Source: JAUVXJ01 sp034411995 (GTDB taxonomy: Bacteria; Chloroflexota; Anaerolineae; UBA7937; B3-Chlor). Taken from it: DNA of 64,000 nucleotides. How positions within the stretch are numbered: the stretch's first letter is position 1; every line of letters begins with the position of its first letter. The stretch is taken from contig DAOUME010000011.1 in the NCBI GenBank assembly GCA_034411995.1, positions 124,001 through 188,000 on the forward strand, written 5' to 3'. Both the position numbers and the translations under genes were made by a program. The notes under the pieces were generated by a model. It was not told the DNA's origin. It did not search any database and worked only from the letters and a program-made list of their open reading frames with translations. Shown piece after piece: positions 33,109-44,675 of the stretch.

Positions 33109-35760
33109 ATGGAGAAATGGCATCTCGAATCCCCTCTCTTTGCCGCCCTGACGGAGCAGGAGAGGCGGAGTCTTTCCGCCGAGATGCACCCCGAGGTCTT
33201 CAAGAAGGGGCAAAGCATCATCGTGGAGGGCACACCCAGTGAGGCCATGTATTTCGTGGACTCCGGCTGGGTGAGCATCTTCACCGGGCAAGAGGGCAAG
33301 AGAGCACTTCTGGCCAACCTGGGACCCGGCAGCGTCCTGGGAGAGGTCGACTTCTTGCTCGGCAAGCCGCATTCCACCATGGCAGAAGCGGCCTCCGATC
33401 TCAGACTGTGGACGCTGAACAGGTCGGATTTCAGGGAACTGGTGTCCAGGGAGCCATCCATAGGGATCAAGTTGAGCCTGGCGCTGGGATCCAAGGTTGG
33501 TCAGGTGACCGAGTACCTGGCGGAGTATCGGTTGCCGGGGATTCCTTTCTTCACCCAGCTCTCGAGGGAGAGCCTGCTGGGGTTGGCGGAGAAGCTACAG
33601 ATCGAGACGTGTCAAAGAGGGGACACCATCTGCTGGTTGGGAGAGCCGGGCGAGACGATGTACGTCGTCGAGTCCGGCGAGGTAGAGGTTGTCCTGGCCG
33701 CAGAGAGCGACGAGGTTCCGCCACCACTACGGGAAGGGGATTTGCTGGGCGAGATGGCCTTGCTGGCCAACAAGCCCTATGCAGCCACGTACCGGGCCGA
33801 CAGCGAGGTGATCCTGTGGACCCTCGGCCGCTCTGACTTCGATGAGTTGGTAGCCGAGTTTCCTCCCATTCGCCAGGCCCTGTCGAGGGCGCTGAGCGAG
33901 CACCTGAGTCCTGAAGACCGAGCCATGGCAGAGGAACGGCTGGAGACGATAGCGCTCTTCTCCGACCTGCCGCCTGATGTTCTCTCCAAGGTCGGACAGC
34001 GCCTGGTCTTGCAGCACTATCCGCAAGGGGAACTGGTCTTCTCCGAGGGAGACCCCGGTGATAGTCTGTACATCATCGAGATCGGCGAGGTGAAGCTGGC
34101 GGCAGAGGTGCCGGCTGGAGAGTCGACGGTGGCCTGGCTGGAAGCGGGCGAGTCATTCGGCGAGATGGCTCTGTTGACGGGCAAGACCCGCTCTGTCAAG
34201 GCTCAAGCCATGACCGACACCAATCTCTGGGTACTCTACAAGAGTGACTACGACGAGCTGATGGTGGAGCACCCCGCGATCAGTGTTGCTCTGGGCAAGG
34301 TGCTTTCCGAGCGTCTGACTGCGGGATTCCAGGAGACTCGCCCCAGGGCAACGCCCACCCGGATGCGGGAGTTGCCTCTTCTGTCCGAACTCAGCGAGGC
34401 GGAGTTGGAGGACGTTACCCGGCGACTGAAGCCGGTAGAGCTGGCAGCGGGAGACGTGCTGTTTTCCCAGGGAGACGCTGGGGACAGGATGTACTTCATC
34501 GAGTCAGGCCGGGTTGAGGTTCGCACTGTTACCGCTGAGGGACGCGGAATGGTGGGCGAGGTCGGCGCTGGCCTGATTGTGGGCGAGACAGCGCTGCTGA
34601 CTGGCAAGGCTCGCCCCGCGACGGCTCGGGCTAGCAGTGACGCTCAACTCTGGGGTCTGGAGAAGGACGATTTCGATGAGTTGTCGCACAAGTACCCGCG
34701 TTTCGTGCTGGCTATCAGCCGCGCGCTGAGCGATCGTTTGGAAGCTGCTGTGGTATCGGAGGGTCCGCCTCCGAAGCCTAGCAAGGTGGTGCGGGCCAGA
34801 CCAGCAGTCAAGCCGGTGAAGAGGAAGGAACCCGGCAGGCCGCGGACGACGGAGAGCCTATCACAGAGCCTGAGAGGTTCTGCGATGTGGCTGGTGAGCC
34901 GGAGCTCCGGCGTGAAGATCCGCCTGGCGGTGGCAGGATTCCTGATACTATGGCTTTGCGGCATCACCTTTCCAGCGACGGTCATTTCCTCGGTGCCCCT
35001 GGAGAGGGATGATTTGATGGCTGTGTTCCAGTCTCCCACGCCTACGGAGACTGCGGTGATAGAAGAGGCGCCGGTGCAACCCGTGGATACACCAGTGCCC
35101 ACGGACACACCGACACCCACCGAAGAAACGGGGCCCCTACCTGGGGAGGCAGGAGGAGCCGAGGGGGCCGTGATTCTGGCCGTAGTGCCCACGGAGACGC
35201 CCACTTCTGAGCCGCCGACCTCGACTCCGACCCAGGTGCCGCCGACGCCACGTCCCGCGGTGCCGACGCCTACGGCAACTCCGGAGGCGGTCGCCAATGT
35301 GATGGGCGCTGGAAAGGCGGCTCCTCCGACGGTCAGGGTTTTCGACATGAACGGGCAACCGCAAGATCTGGACTGGGCCAATCAGAAATACGGCGCCTGG
35401 ATAGAGTTCGCCCAGCCGAGTGGAGGGGCTTGCTTCCGTATCGTCGAGCTGAGGGAGAGGTCAGGTCCGGCGAATATCGATGTATGGCTTAAGGACGAGA
35501 GCGGCAACCCTATGCCCGGTATGACCCTGCGTTTCGACTGGCCTGGAGAGGAAGTGCTGCAAATGACGAACACCGAGGGCAAGGTTGGGTTCGCCCTCGG
35601 CATGGGCTCCTACATTTATGACCCGCACGTTGGCGGGCCCCACACCATCCGCGTGATCTGCGAGTATCCGTCAGACGTGGCCAGGAACTGGGGCCATCTG
35701 GCAGGAACACCACATGACCACCTGGATATCGTCTATCAACTGGTTCGCTCTGGAAGTTAG
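33109..35760 (+). CDS. Four tandem cyclic-nucleotide-binding domains fused through one TM helix to a Pro/Thr-stalked ectodomain
   Basis: 883 residues. Four CNB domains lie at about 5-115, 145-260, 285-395 and 420-535, each with a phosphate-binding cassette (GEVDFLLGKPHS, GEMALLANKPYA, GEMALLTGKTRS, GETALLTGKARP). Only the third and fourth keep the Arg that normally holds the cyclic phosphate. A basic linker leads to a membrane helix at about 602-628 (AVAGFLILWLCGITFPATVI), a Pro/Thr stalk (about 640-725) and a beta-rich C-terminal domain (about 738-883) with NIDVWLKDESGNPMPGMTLRFDW, an Ig/carboxypeptidase-regulatory-like pattern. So a cytoplasmic nucleotide sensor is joined to an exterior domain in one chain, with neither enzyme nor DNA-binding domain. 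Confidence 0.85.
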   Translation: MEKWHLESPLFAALTEQERRSLSAEMHPEVFKKGQSIIVEGTPSEAMYFVDSGWVSIFTGQEGKRALLANLGPGSVLGEVDFLLGKPHSTMAEAASDLRLWTLNRSDFRELVSREPSIGIKLSLALGSKVGQVTEYLAEYRLPGIPFFTQLSRESLLGLAEKLQIETCQRGDTICWLGEPGETMYVVESGEVEVVLAAESDEVPPPLREGDLLGEMALLANKPYAATYRADSEVILWTLGRSDFDELVAEFPPIRQALSRALSEHLSPEDRAMAEERLETIALFSDLPPDVLSKVGQRLVLQHYPQGELVFSEGDPGDSLYIIEIGEVKLAAEVPAGESTVAWLEAGESFGEMALLTGKTRSVKAQAMTDTNLWVLYKSDYDELMVEHPAISVALGKVLSERLTAGFQETRPRATPTRMRELPLLSELSEAELEDVTRRLKPVELAAGDVLFSQGDAGDRMYFIESGRVEVRTVTAEGRGMVGEVGAGLIVGETALLTGKARPATARASSDAQLWGLEKDDFDELSHKYPRFVLAISRALSDRLEAAVVSEGPPPKPSKVVRARPAVKPVKRKEPGRPRTTESLSQSLRGSAMWLVSRSSGVKIRLAVAGFLILWLCGITFPATVISSVPLERDDLMAVFQSPTPTETAVIEEAPVQPVDTPVPTDTPTPTEETGPLPGEAGGAEGAVILAVVPTETPTSEPPTSTPTQVPPTPRPAVPTPTATPEAVANVMGAGKAAPPTVRVFDMNGQPQDLDWANQKYGAWIEFAQPSGGACFRIVELRERSGPANIDVWLKDESGNPMPGMTLRFDWPGEEVLQMTNTEGKVGFALGMGSYIYDPHVGGPHTIRVICEYPSDVARNWGHLAGTPHDHLDIVYQLVRSGS

Positions 35761-35787
35761 CGACCGGCAATGCTAGGCACAAGAAGA

Positions 35788-35807
35788 GGGGGGGCTGAGG
35801 CCCTCCC
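35788..35807 (+). terminator. Hairpin after the four-CNB gene
   Basis: GGGGGGGC (35788-35795), TGAG loop, GCCCTCCC (35800-35807), followed by a weakly T-rich stretch; one G-T pair in the stem. Confidence 0.55.
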
Positions 35808-35859
35808 TTCTAGTTGTGTCCTGTTTGTCACAAAGATAGTGAGGTGAAAAGGAGCGATA

Positions 35860-36966
35860 ATGGCCGAAAAGGTTACGTTCAGTGTCATCAAGGCTGATGT
35901 GGGTGGTTTCGTAGGTCACTCCAGCATGCACCCTGCCTTGATCGAGGAGGCACAGGAGAAGCTGGAGAGCGCGAAGCGGGATGGGACGTTGATCGACTTC
36001 CACGTCACCCGTGTGGGCGACGACCTGGAGTTGATCATGACCCATCGCCAGGGCGTAGACAACTCGCAGATCCATCAACTGGCCTGGAATACTCTGGAGG
36101 CCTGTACGAGAGTGGCCGAAAGCCTGAAGCTGTACGGTGCCGGGCAGGACCTGCTCAGTGATGCCTTCTCGGGAAATGTGAAGGGTATGGGACCCGGCGT
36201 GGCTGAGATGGAGTTCGAGGAGCGGGCGTCAGAGCCCATCCTGGTCTTCATGGCCGACAAGACGTCTGCTGGAGCCTGGAACATGCCCTTGGTGAAGATG
36301 TTCGCCGACCCTTTCACCACCATTGGCCTGGTGATCTCGCCGGCGATGCACGACGGCTACAGGTTTGAAGTCCACGACGTGCTGAAGTGTAAGAGGATCC
36401 ATTTCGACTGCCCAGGTGAGCTGTACGACATGCTCGTCTTCGTCGGCGCGCCGGCGCGATACATGATCAAGGCCGTGTACCACAGGGGCAGCAACGACAT
36501 CGGTGCCGTGTCCTCGACGCAGCGTCTGAGTCTCATGGCCGGCCGATACGTGGGCAAGGATGATCCCGTACTCGTAGTGCGTTCGCAGGGCATATTCCCC
36601 GCGATCGGTGAGATCCTGGACCCCTTCGCGTTTCCGCACCTGGTAGAGGGGTGGATGCGGGGGTCACATCACGGGCCCCTGATGCCCGTTTCCGAGCCCC
36701 AGAGCAACCCCAGCCGCTTCGATGGCCCTCCTCGGGTTGTCTGCCTGGGCTTCCAGTTGTGCAACGGTTCTCTCGTCGGACCGAGGGATATGTTCGATGA
36801 TCCCAGCTTCGACGAAGCGCGTCGCCACGCCAACGTGGCCGGGGAATATCTGCGGCGTCACGGTCCCTTCGAGCCGCACCGTCTTCCTCTCGAGGAGATG
36901 GAGTACACTACCATGCCCCAGGTGATGAAGAAGCTCGAAGGACGCTTCGAAGACTTGCCAGAGTAG
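35860..36966 (+). CDS. fbp: Bifunctional fructose-1,6-bisphosphate aldolase/phosphatase
   Basis: 368 residues, typical for the class V enzyme of archaea and deep-branching bacteria. It makes fructose 6-phosphate directly from triose phosphates in gluconeogenesis. Visible: the N-terminal TFSVIKADVGGFVGHS with a metal-binding Asp and His, HRQGVDNSQIH (near 64), the Mg-binding MADKTSAGAWNMPL (near 130), the Schiff-base-loop region DVLKCKRIHFDCPGELYDML (in pieces near 175-195), YHRGSNDIGAVSSTQRLSLMAGRYVGKDDP (in pieces near 205-235) and the MRGSHHGPLMPV motif. AAAAGGAG precedes the ATG. Confidence 0.95.
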   Translation: MAEKVTFSVIKADVGGFVGHSSMHPALIEEAQEKLESAKRDGTLIDFHVTRVGDDLELIMTHRQGVDNSQIHQLAWNTLEACTRVAESLKLYGAGQDLLSDAFSGNVKGMGPGVAEMEFEERASEPILVFMADKTSAGAWNMPLVKMFADPFTTIGLVISPAMHDGYRFEVHDVLKCKRIHFDCPGELYDMLVFVGAPARYMIKAVYHRGSNDIGAVSSTQRLSLMAGRYVGKDDPVLVVRSQGIFPAIGEILDPFAFPHLVEGWMRGSHHGPLMPVSEPQSNPSRFDGPPRVVCLGFQLCNGSLVGPRDMFDDPSFDEARRHANVAGEYLRRHGPFEPHRLPLEEMEYTTMPQVMKKLEGRFEDLPE

Positions 36967-36986
36967 CGAGAAGGGAACTCGACCAG

Positions 36987-37060
36987 ACACCTGCCTGGCG
37001 AGGGAGGGCCTGGAGCAACCGGCGCGTTGCAGGGCCACTCACCACGGCAGGTGTTCTTTT
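36987..37060 (+). terminator. Terminator-like branched hairpin after fbp
   Basis: ACACCTGCC (36987-36995) pairs with GGCAGGTGT (37046-37054), a perfect 9-bp stem enclosing a GC-rich region, followed by TCTTTT. The remaining bases to 37245 show no gene. Confidence 0.6.
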
Positions 37061-37245
37061 AGCGGACGGTTGTGGGAGCGAGGTCCCATCCTCGCCGCGG
37101 CGTTCGGCTACCTCGATCTCTCGTGGTTCGACCTCAGCAGGTACTCGGCCCGCGCCGAAGCGGTTCCTGCAGGGCGAGTCTTGTCGTAACTGCCGTCGCA
37201 CGCCAAGTTGCGGCGTGAGGTGATTCCACGACGGTCGAGCGTAGC

Positions 37246-37602
37246 TCAAGCGGTGGGTCGAAGGCTGTCGCGTATGGCGTCCAGCTCGGCCCTGGCGGCA
37301 GGGACGGCCTGGAGAAAGCGCTCCAGTTTCTCGCAGGGATACTCGAGGCAGTGGGCGCAGTTCTCCATGCCCCTGACTACTCCGCAGGCCCGGATTTCGC
37401 ATTGTGAGCAGTGAGAGAAGTAACGCTCCTTGCCGGGCAGGCAGCCGTCACAGTTGATGTCCTCCGGCTTCACGTCTGAGCCGTAGTCTCGCGACCACTT
37501 CTCCGCCACTCGTAGCCGTGCCTCATCGTCGTCGTCCTGCGTGGCCACGTAGGCTGGGCAATCCGTGCACGTCAGACCACAGAAGGCAACCATCTTGTCC
37601 AA
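37246..37602 (-). CDS. DUF3795 zinc-binding-like protein
   Basis: 118 residues with a dense cysteine pattern: FCGLTCTDCPAY at the start, CDGCLPGKE near 52, CSQCEIRACGVVRGMENCAHCLEYPCEKL near 65-92 (in pieces). This is the DUF3795 signature, common in anaerobes; metal binding is likely but the role is unknown. Transcribed alone, divergent from clpC. Confidence 0.8.
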   Translation of the reverse strand: MDKMVAFCGLTCTDCPAYVATQDDDDEARLRVAEKWSRDYGSDVKPEDINCDGCLPGKERYFSHCSQCEIRACGVVRGMENCAHCLEYPCEKLERFLQAVPAARAELDAIRDSLRPTA

Positions 37603-37660
37603 TGCTCTCTCCTTCCTCTTGCCGAGGGTCTGAGGCTGCGCATCGCGTGCAGCCGTGATC

Positions 37661-37689
37661 AGTGTATCGCTGGCTTATGGTTGTGTCAA
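37661..37689 (-). promoter_or_regulatory. Promoter of the DUF3795 gene
   Basis: Minus strand TTGACA (37689-37684), 17-nt spacer, TACACT (37666-37661), about 60 bp before the ATG. Confidence 0.6.
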
Positions 37690-37794
37690 GCGCTCGACGT
37701 GGTGGTGAGAGGTAACAACCTCGACGCGGCCCGGAGCTGGGAAGCGAAACGTGGCGCTCCACGTGGCCGGAGAAGCTGGGAGGCTGTCAACCCG

Positions 37795-37823
37795 TTGCCT
37801 TTCAGCATCGATTCCAGTATAAT
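37795..37823 (+). promoter_or_regulatory. clpC: Promoter of clpC
   Basis: TTGCCT (37795-37800), 17-nt spacer, TATAAT (37818-37823), 53 bp before the ATG. I saw no CtsR heptad repeats or CIRCE element. Confidence 0.65.
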
Positions 37824-37876
37824 AGTGGTGTGGGGTGACAGTGTGCCCTACGAGACTTCGTGGAGAGGAGTGCCTC

Positions 37877-40336
<2,460 letters not shown>

Positions 40337-40378
40337 CCCTCAGTTGATCTGATCCCCAGGAAGGGCGGGTTCCATTCT

Positions 40379-41746
40379 ATGGCCAAGGGCCGCACCAGGG
40401 CGATCTGGGTTTGTCAGCAGTGCGGGGCCCAAGCCCTGAAGTGGGTGGGACGCTGCCCGGACTGCGGCGAATGGAATAGTATGGTGGAGACGGTGGAGAG
40501 CAGGGAAGTCTCTCCACCGTCTTCTGTTATCCCCCACGGCAAACCCCAGCGTCTGGGCGACGTCCCCTCCGAGGGGTTCCAAAGGATCCACGTGCCCATG
40601 ATGGAGTTCAGCCGGGTGCTGGGCGGCGGCATCGTCCCTGGGTCGGTGGTCCTCATTGCGGGCGATCCGGGCATAGGGAAGTCGACCTTGCTCCTTCAGT
40701 TGTCGGCGCTGGTGAGTCAGACGCTGGGCAAGGTGCTTTACGTTTCCGGGGAGGAGTCAGCGCCGCAGATCAAGGGCCGGGCGGAGCGGCTGGGGATATC
40801 CGCTCTGGATGTCTTCGTGCTCACCGAGACCGACGTGGACTTGATCATCGATCACATCCACCAGCTCGAGCCTCGGTTGGTGATCGTGGATTCTATACAG
40901 ACGATCCGCGCCCCTGAGTTGAGCTCTTCCGCAGGTAATATCAGCCAGGTCCGAGAGTCGGCCGCTCGCCTCACGGACGTGGCTAAGGGCGAGGGCGTGC
41001 CTGTGTTCATCGTGGGACACGTGACCAAGGAAGGCGCCATCGCTGGGCCGCGGGTCCTGGAGCACATGGTGGACACCGTCCTCTACCTGGAGGGAGAGCG
41101 TTTCCACTCCTACCGCCTGCTGCGCAGCGTGAAGAACCGCTTTGGCTCCACCGACGAGGTGGGGGTCTTCGAGATGAGCGGGCAGGGGATGCTGGAGGTG
41201 AGCAACCCCTCCGAGGCCTTTCTGTCTGAGCGATCGGACGGGACCGGCTCTGCCATCGCGGTGACCATGGAAGGCACCAGGCCCCTGCTGGTGGAGATCC
41301 AGGCCCTGACCAGCACCACCAGCTTCGGCCTTCCGCGACGGACGGCCAACGGCGTAGACTTCAACCGGTTGCTGCTTCTGACGGCGGTGTTGAGCAAACG
41401 GATGGGGCTGCGGCTACATGACCAGGACGTCTTTGTGAACGTCGTGGGCGGCCTGAGGATCAGCGAGCCGGCAGCGGATCTGAGCGTGGCCGTGGCTATA
41501 GCCTCCAGCTACCGGGATGTGCCCGTGGCTGACGATCTGGCCATCATGGGGGAGATCGGATTGTCGGGGGAGTTGCGCTCCATCAGCCAGGCCGGGAAGA
41601 GGCTGAACGAAGCTGCCAGGCTGGGCTTCAAGCGGTGCCTCTTGCCCAGCTCGGTGAGGCTGTCCAAAGATCTGGCCGCAGTGACGGAGGTAGTGAGGGC
41701 ACGCACGCTGGGCCAGGCGCTGGACGTAGCCCTGGGCAGGCGATGA
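40379..41746 (+). CDS. radA: DNA repair protein RadA
   Basis: 455 residues. A zinc finger opens the protein (CQQCGAQALKWVGRCPDC), followed by the RecA-like core with Walker A GDPGIGKST (near 98), Walker B LVIVDSIQT, the RadA-specific KNRFG motif (near 246), and a Lon-protease-like C-terminal domain (DVFVNVVGGLRISEPAADLSVA). RadA drives branch migration during recombinational repair. The ATG lies 42 bp after clpC, so the two are likely co-transcribed. Confidence 0.95.
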   Translation: MAKGRTRAIWVCQQCGAQALKWVGRCPDCGEWNSMVETVESREVSPPSSVIPHGKPQRLGDVPSEGFQRIHVPMMEFSRVLGGGIVPGSVVLIAGDPGIGKSTLLLQLSALVSQTLGKVLYVSGEESAPQIKGRAERLGISALDVFVLTETDVDLIIDHIHQLEPRLVIVDSIQTIRAPELSSSAGNISQVRESAARLTDVAKGEGVPVFIVGHVTKEGAIAGPRVLEHMVDTVLYLEGERFHSYRLLRSVKNRFGSTDEVGVFEMSGQGMLEVSNPSEAFLSERSDGTGSAIAVTMEGTRPLLVEIQALTSTTSFGLPRRTANGVDFNRLLLLTAVLSKRMGLRLHDQDVFVNVVGGLRISEPAADLSVAVAIASSYRDVPVADDLAIMGEIGLSGELRSISQAGKRLNEAARLGFKRCLLPSSVRLSKDLAAVTEVVRARTLGQALDVALGRR

Positions 41747-41767
41747 CTCCGCCAGCGCGCGAAACCG

Positions 41768-42796
41768 CTAGTGCACCCTCCGTAGAACCTTCAGCGCCCG
41801 CAAGGTGACCCACCTGCTCTGCTGGCCTTTCTTTTCGATCTCCACCCAGGTCTTGCCGTTGTAGGTGTACTCCATCTTCCACCGTCCCTGCGCATCCTGC
41901 TTGCCTGAGACCAGGTCCATGGCCCCGGCGAGGCGCGGGTCGGGCCCGTAGCCGAAGCTGGTCAGCACCTCCAGGTTCTGGAGGACGTCGGTCACGTAGA
42001 ACAGGGGGAAGCCGAAGTTGAACCAGGAGCGGCTGGGCTTGGTGGCGTAGCCCATGGGGTAATCGGCCGCGGCAGGGTCCCTACTGAGGAGGAACTCCAG
42101 GCCGGTGTCGATGGCCCTCTGCACCAGGGGTGTGCGGGCCTCCTGGGGCAGCTTGGAGAAGGCCAGCATGACCTTCACCGCGCCCCAGGCGCAGGGCTTG
42201 CTGTCGTTGGCGCTGCAACAGAAGCCCGGAGCGCAGGTGGCCGATTTGAGATAGCGAGCCGGAGCGTCCTTCTCTTCCTGGGGAGCGATGCCCTCGCCTG
42301 TGACCACTCGCGCCATCCAGGCGATGGCTCCTCGGAGCCGCTCGTCGCCCAGCCACCCCAGGTCCAGCAGTGCACCACTGAGGTTTCCCATGAGGCAGAG
42401 GATGGCCCCGCCCTGAGTTCCCGAGGCGGAGAAGGAGCCGTTCTTGTCGATGGCGTTCTCCAGCAAGTATTGGCAAGCCTTCTGTATGCGCGGATCGCTG
42501 CCGTCGGCCCCCAATTGTGCAAGCATGGACACCGACCAGACGATGCTGCGATACTTGGGCAGGTAGCCGGGGCCTGGCTTCTCCCAGTAGCCTTCCGGCT
42601 CCTGCGCCTCCAGAATAGCGGGCACCGGCCCGGAAGACATTACGGCCCGGCGGGCCTCCGTGAGCTGGGTTTCGTCGGACGGTACGTCCAGCAACTCGTG
42701 GAGGGCGAAGTACCGAACGCCAGGGTTGTCGGCGTCGGCCTCCAGGAGCCAGGGCCTAGCGTCTTCGTGGAGTCTCTCCAACCACTCTTCAGTCAC
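41768..42796 (-). CDS. Terpenoid-cyclase-fold (prenyltransferase/squalene-oxidase repeat-like) protein, copy 1
   Basis: 342 residues of helical hairpins typical of the alpha/alpha-toroid fold. Repeat-like features are EGYWEKPGPGYLPKYRSIVWSVSMLAQLGADG (in pieces near 70-100), NGSFSASGTQGGAILCLMGNL and QGRWKMEYTYNGKTW near the end (QxxGxW-type ends). A strongly kept cysteine patch reads TCAPGFCC then KPCAWG (near 195-215). It is not a known squalene-hopene cyclase, lacking the DxDD motif, and databases often give such proteins unhelpful names. The neighbouring upstream gene is a close paralogue. Confidence 0.55.
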   Translation of the reverse strand: MTEEWLERLHEDARPWLLEADADNPGVRYFALHELLDVPSDETQLTEARRAVMSSGPVPAILEAQEPEGYWEKPGPGYLPKYRSIVWSVSMLAQLGADGSDPRIQKACQYLLENAIDKNGSFSASGTQGGAILCLMGNLSGALLDLGWLGDERLRGAIAWMARVVTGEGIAPQEEKDAPARYLKSATCAPGFCCSANDSKPCAWGAVKVMLAFSKLPQEARTPLVQRAIDTGLEFLLSRDPAAADYPMGYATKPSRSWFNFGFPLFYVTDVLQNLEVLTSFGYGPDPRLAGAMDLVSGKQDAQGRWKMEYTYNGKTWVEIEKKGQQSRWVTLRALKVLRRVH

Positions 42797-42931
42797 CTTC
42801 CACCTCCACCCAAAACGATCGGGCCAAGCGCGGCATGCCGACGGATTGTATGATGACTACAAGTCAACGTCAAGCCATCAGGGCAGTACGACAGACTGGT
42901 CGGGACGCCGCGGAGGCCGTTGGCTGCCGGG

Positions 42932-43984
42932 CTACTCACGTCGCTTGAGCACCCGCAGGGCGCGCAGGGTGACCCACTTGCTCGGCTGGCCCTTCTCCTC
43001 GATGTCCACCAGGCTCTTGCCATTGTACGAGTACTCCATCTTCCAGCGACCCAACTGGTCTTGCTTGCCCAGTACCAGTTCCATGGCTGCCGAGAGACGC
43101 CGGTCGGACCCGTAGGCGAAGCTGGTGAGAACCTCCAGATTGTGAAGGACGTCCGCGACCCAGAAGAGGGGGAAGCCGAAGCTGAACCATCTGCGGCTGG
43201 GTTTGACGCCGTAGCCCATGGGGTAATCGGCGACGGCGGGGTCCTTGCTGAGGAGGAACTCCAGGCCAGCATCGATGGCCCTGTGGATGAGAGGGGTGCG
43301 GGCTTCCTCCGGCAGCGCGGAGAAGGCCGACAGGACGTTGACGGCGCCCCAGGCGCAGGGCTTTTTGGCGTTGAGACCGCAGCAAAACCCTGGGCCGCAG
43401 GTCGCAGACTTTAGATAGCGCAACGGAGCGCTTCTCTCCCCGGCAGGGGCGACGCCCTCTCCAGTGACCATCCTGGCCACCCATTCCAGGGCCCTGTCCA
43501 CGCGTTCGTCGCCCAGCCATCCCAGGTCCAGAAGGGCGGAGAGCAGGTGACCGTTGAGGCAGATGATAGCCTGTGACGGGATGGCAGCCATGGAGAAGGC
43601 GCCGTTCTTGTCTACGCTGTGTTGCAGGACGTAGCGGCAGCCTTTCCTGACCCGGGGGTCGGCGCCGTCGGCGCCCAACTGGCCCAGCATGGTCACCGCC
43701 CAGACGGTGCCTCGGTACTGGGGGAAGTAGCCAGGGCCGGGCTTGACCCAGAAGCCCTCGGGATCCTGAGCGTCCAGGATGATAGGCACCGGCCCGGAGG
43801 ACATCAGCGCCTGGCTTGCCTGCACGACCTCAGGGTCAGAGGCAGGCTTGTCCAGGAGCTCCTTAAGGGCGAAGTAGCGTACCCCGGGGTTGGCAGGGTC
43901 CTCCTCCAGGAGCCAGGGCCTGGGGTCGTCGTTGAGGGGCTCTAGCCAGACTGCTTTCACGGCCTTGTCTCCTTCGTCAGTCAT
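42932..43984 (-). CDS. Terpenoid-cyclase-fold-like protein, copy 2
   Basis: 350 residues, collinear with copy 1 over its full length and by eye about two-thirds identical: EGFWVKPGPGYFPQYRGTVWAVTMLGQLGADG (in pieces), NGAFSMAAIPSQAIICLNGHL, TCGPGFCC and KPCAWG, and LGRWKMEYSYNGKSL. The two genes are direct tandem repeats 135 bp apart. The conserved Cys patch and aromatic residues suggest both keep the same ligand or metal site. Function unknown. Confidence 0.55.
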   Translation of the reverse strand: MTDEGDKAVKAVWLEPLNDDPRPWLLEEDPANPGVRYFALKELLDKPASDPEVVQASQALMSSGPVPIILDAQDPEGFWVKPGPGYFPQYRGTVWAVTMLGQLGADGADPRVRKGCRYVLQHSVDKNGAFSMAAIPSQAIICLNGHLLSALLDLGWLGDERVDRALEWVARMVTGEGVAPAGERSAPLRYLKSATCGPGFCCGLNAKKPCAWGAVNVLSAFSALPEEARTPLIHRAIDAGLEFLLSKDPAVADYPMGYGVKPSRRWFSFGFPLFWVADVLHNLEVLTSFAYGSDRRLSAAMELVLGKQDQLGRWKMEYSYNGKSLVDIEEKGQPSKWVTLRALRVLKRRE

Positions 43985-44169
43985 TCTCCGATAGCCGGGT
44001 ACCCGAGGTCATTGTACCATGGGTCGTTCTGGGCGTCGATTGCTGGGTAACGGCACGGTCAAGGAGGAATATTGCCCCAGTTGAGCAAAGCTGGTCAAAT
44101 TGACGGGGGTATGTTCCATTACCTCGGATTGGCGCGGAGAGCGCGGTGCTGGATGTGGGAAAGTCAGAG

Positions 44170-44198
44170 TTGACAGCGTACTCGTTTTCGATTATAAT
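44170..44198 (+). promoter_or_regulatory. Perfect sigma-70 promoter of the wHTH/PLD operon
   Basis: TTGACA (44170-44175), 17-nt spacer, TATAAT (44193-44198), 41 bp before the first gene. It fully matches the consensus, so repression is probable unless the operon is constitutive. Confidence 0.88.
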
Positions 44199-44239
44199 AT
44201 TGATTGGATTATGAAGCTCAGGGAGCCCGGAGGTGAAGC

Positions 44240-44656
44240 ATGGAAGAGAGTGGAAGCGGCGAGTTGAGAGAGAGGATCCTCGACGAGATGACCGTCGACT
44301 ATGCGAGCGCGCTGGAGAGGAACTTCAACCTCGCGAAGCGGTTCATCCGAGTAACGACCGATGGGCGGGCCGAGGTCTTGGTGAAGGAACAGGTGCCTCA
44401 GAAGGAGCAGATCCTCCTGTACTTAGTGGGCAAGTTGTATGCAAAGGAAGCCGGCCTGGCGGCGACGGCGGAGGTATCGAACGCGGAATTGATGGACGAG
44501 CTGGGTATGCCGAAAGGTTCCGTCTTGCCCGCCTTGAAGGAGCTCAGAGATGCGAATCGAATAGAGCGTTCAAGAAGTGGCCGGACGGTGTATCATTCCA
44601 TCCCCGTGAGTATGGTTGAGAGGACCCTCCGGTCTGTTGAGGATAGGGTGGGATAG
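44240..44656 (+). CDS. Small winged-helix protein, first gene of the wHTH/PLD operon
   Basis: 138 residues. The N-terminal third is helical (RERILDEMTVDYASALERNFN); residues about 55-120 form a winged-helix domain with QILLYLVGKLYAKEAG, VSNAELMDELGMPKGSVLPALKELRDANRI (in pieces) and a wing IERSRSGRTVYHSIP. Likely DNA-binding and perhaps the operon's own regulator. Codons such as ATA and TTA appear more than in neighbours over this operon. No named family recognised. Confidence 0.6.
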   Translation: MEESGSGELRERILDEMTVDYASALERNFNLAKRFIRVTTDGRAEVLVKEQVPQKEQILLYLVGKLYAKEAGLAATAEVSNAELMDELGMPKGSVLPALKELRDANRIERSRSGRTVYHSIPVSMVERTLRSVEDRVG

Positions 44657-44675
44657 AGTGGCTAGAGGAGGTGAC

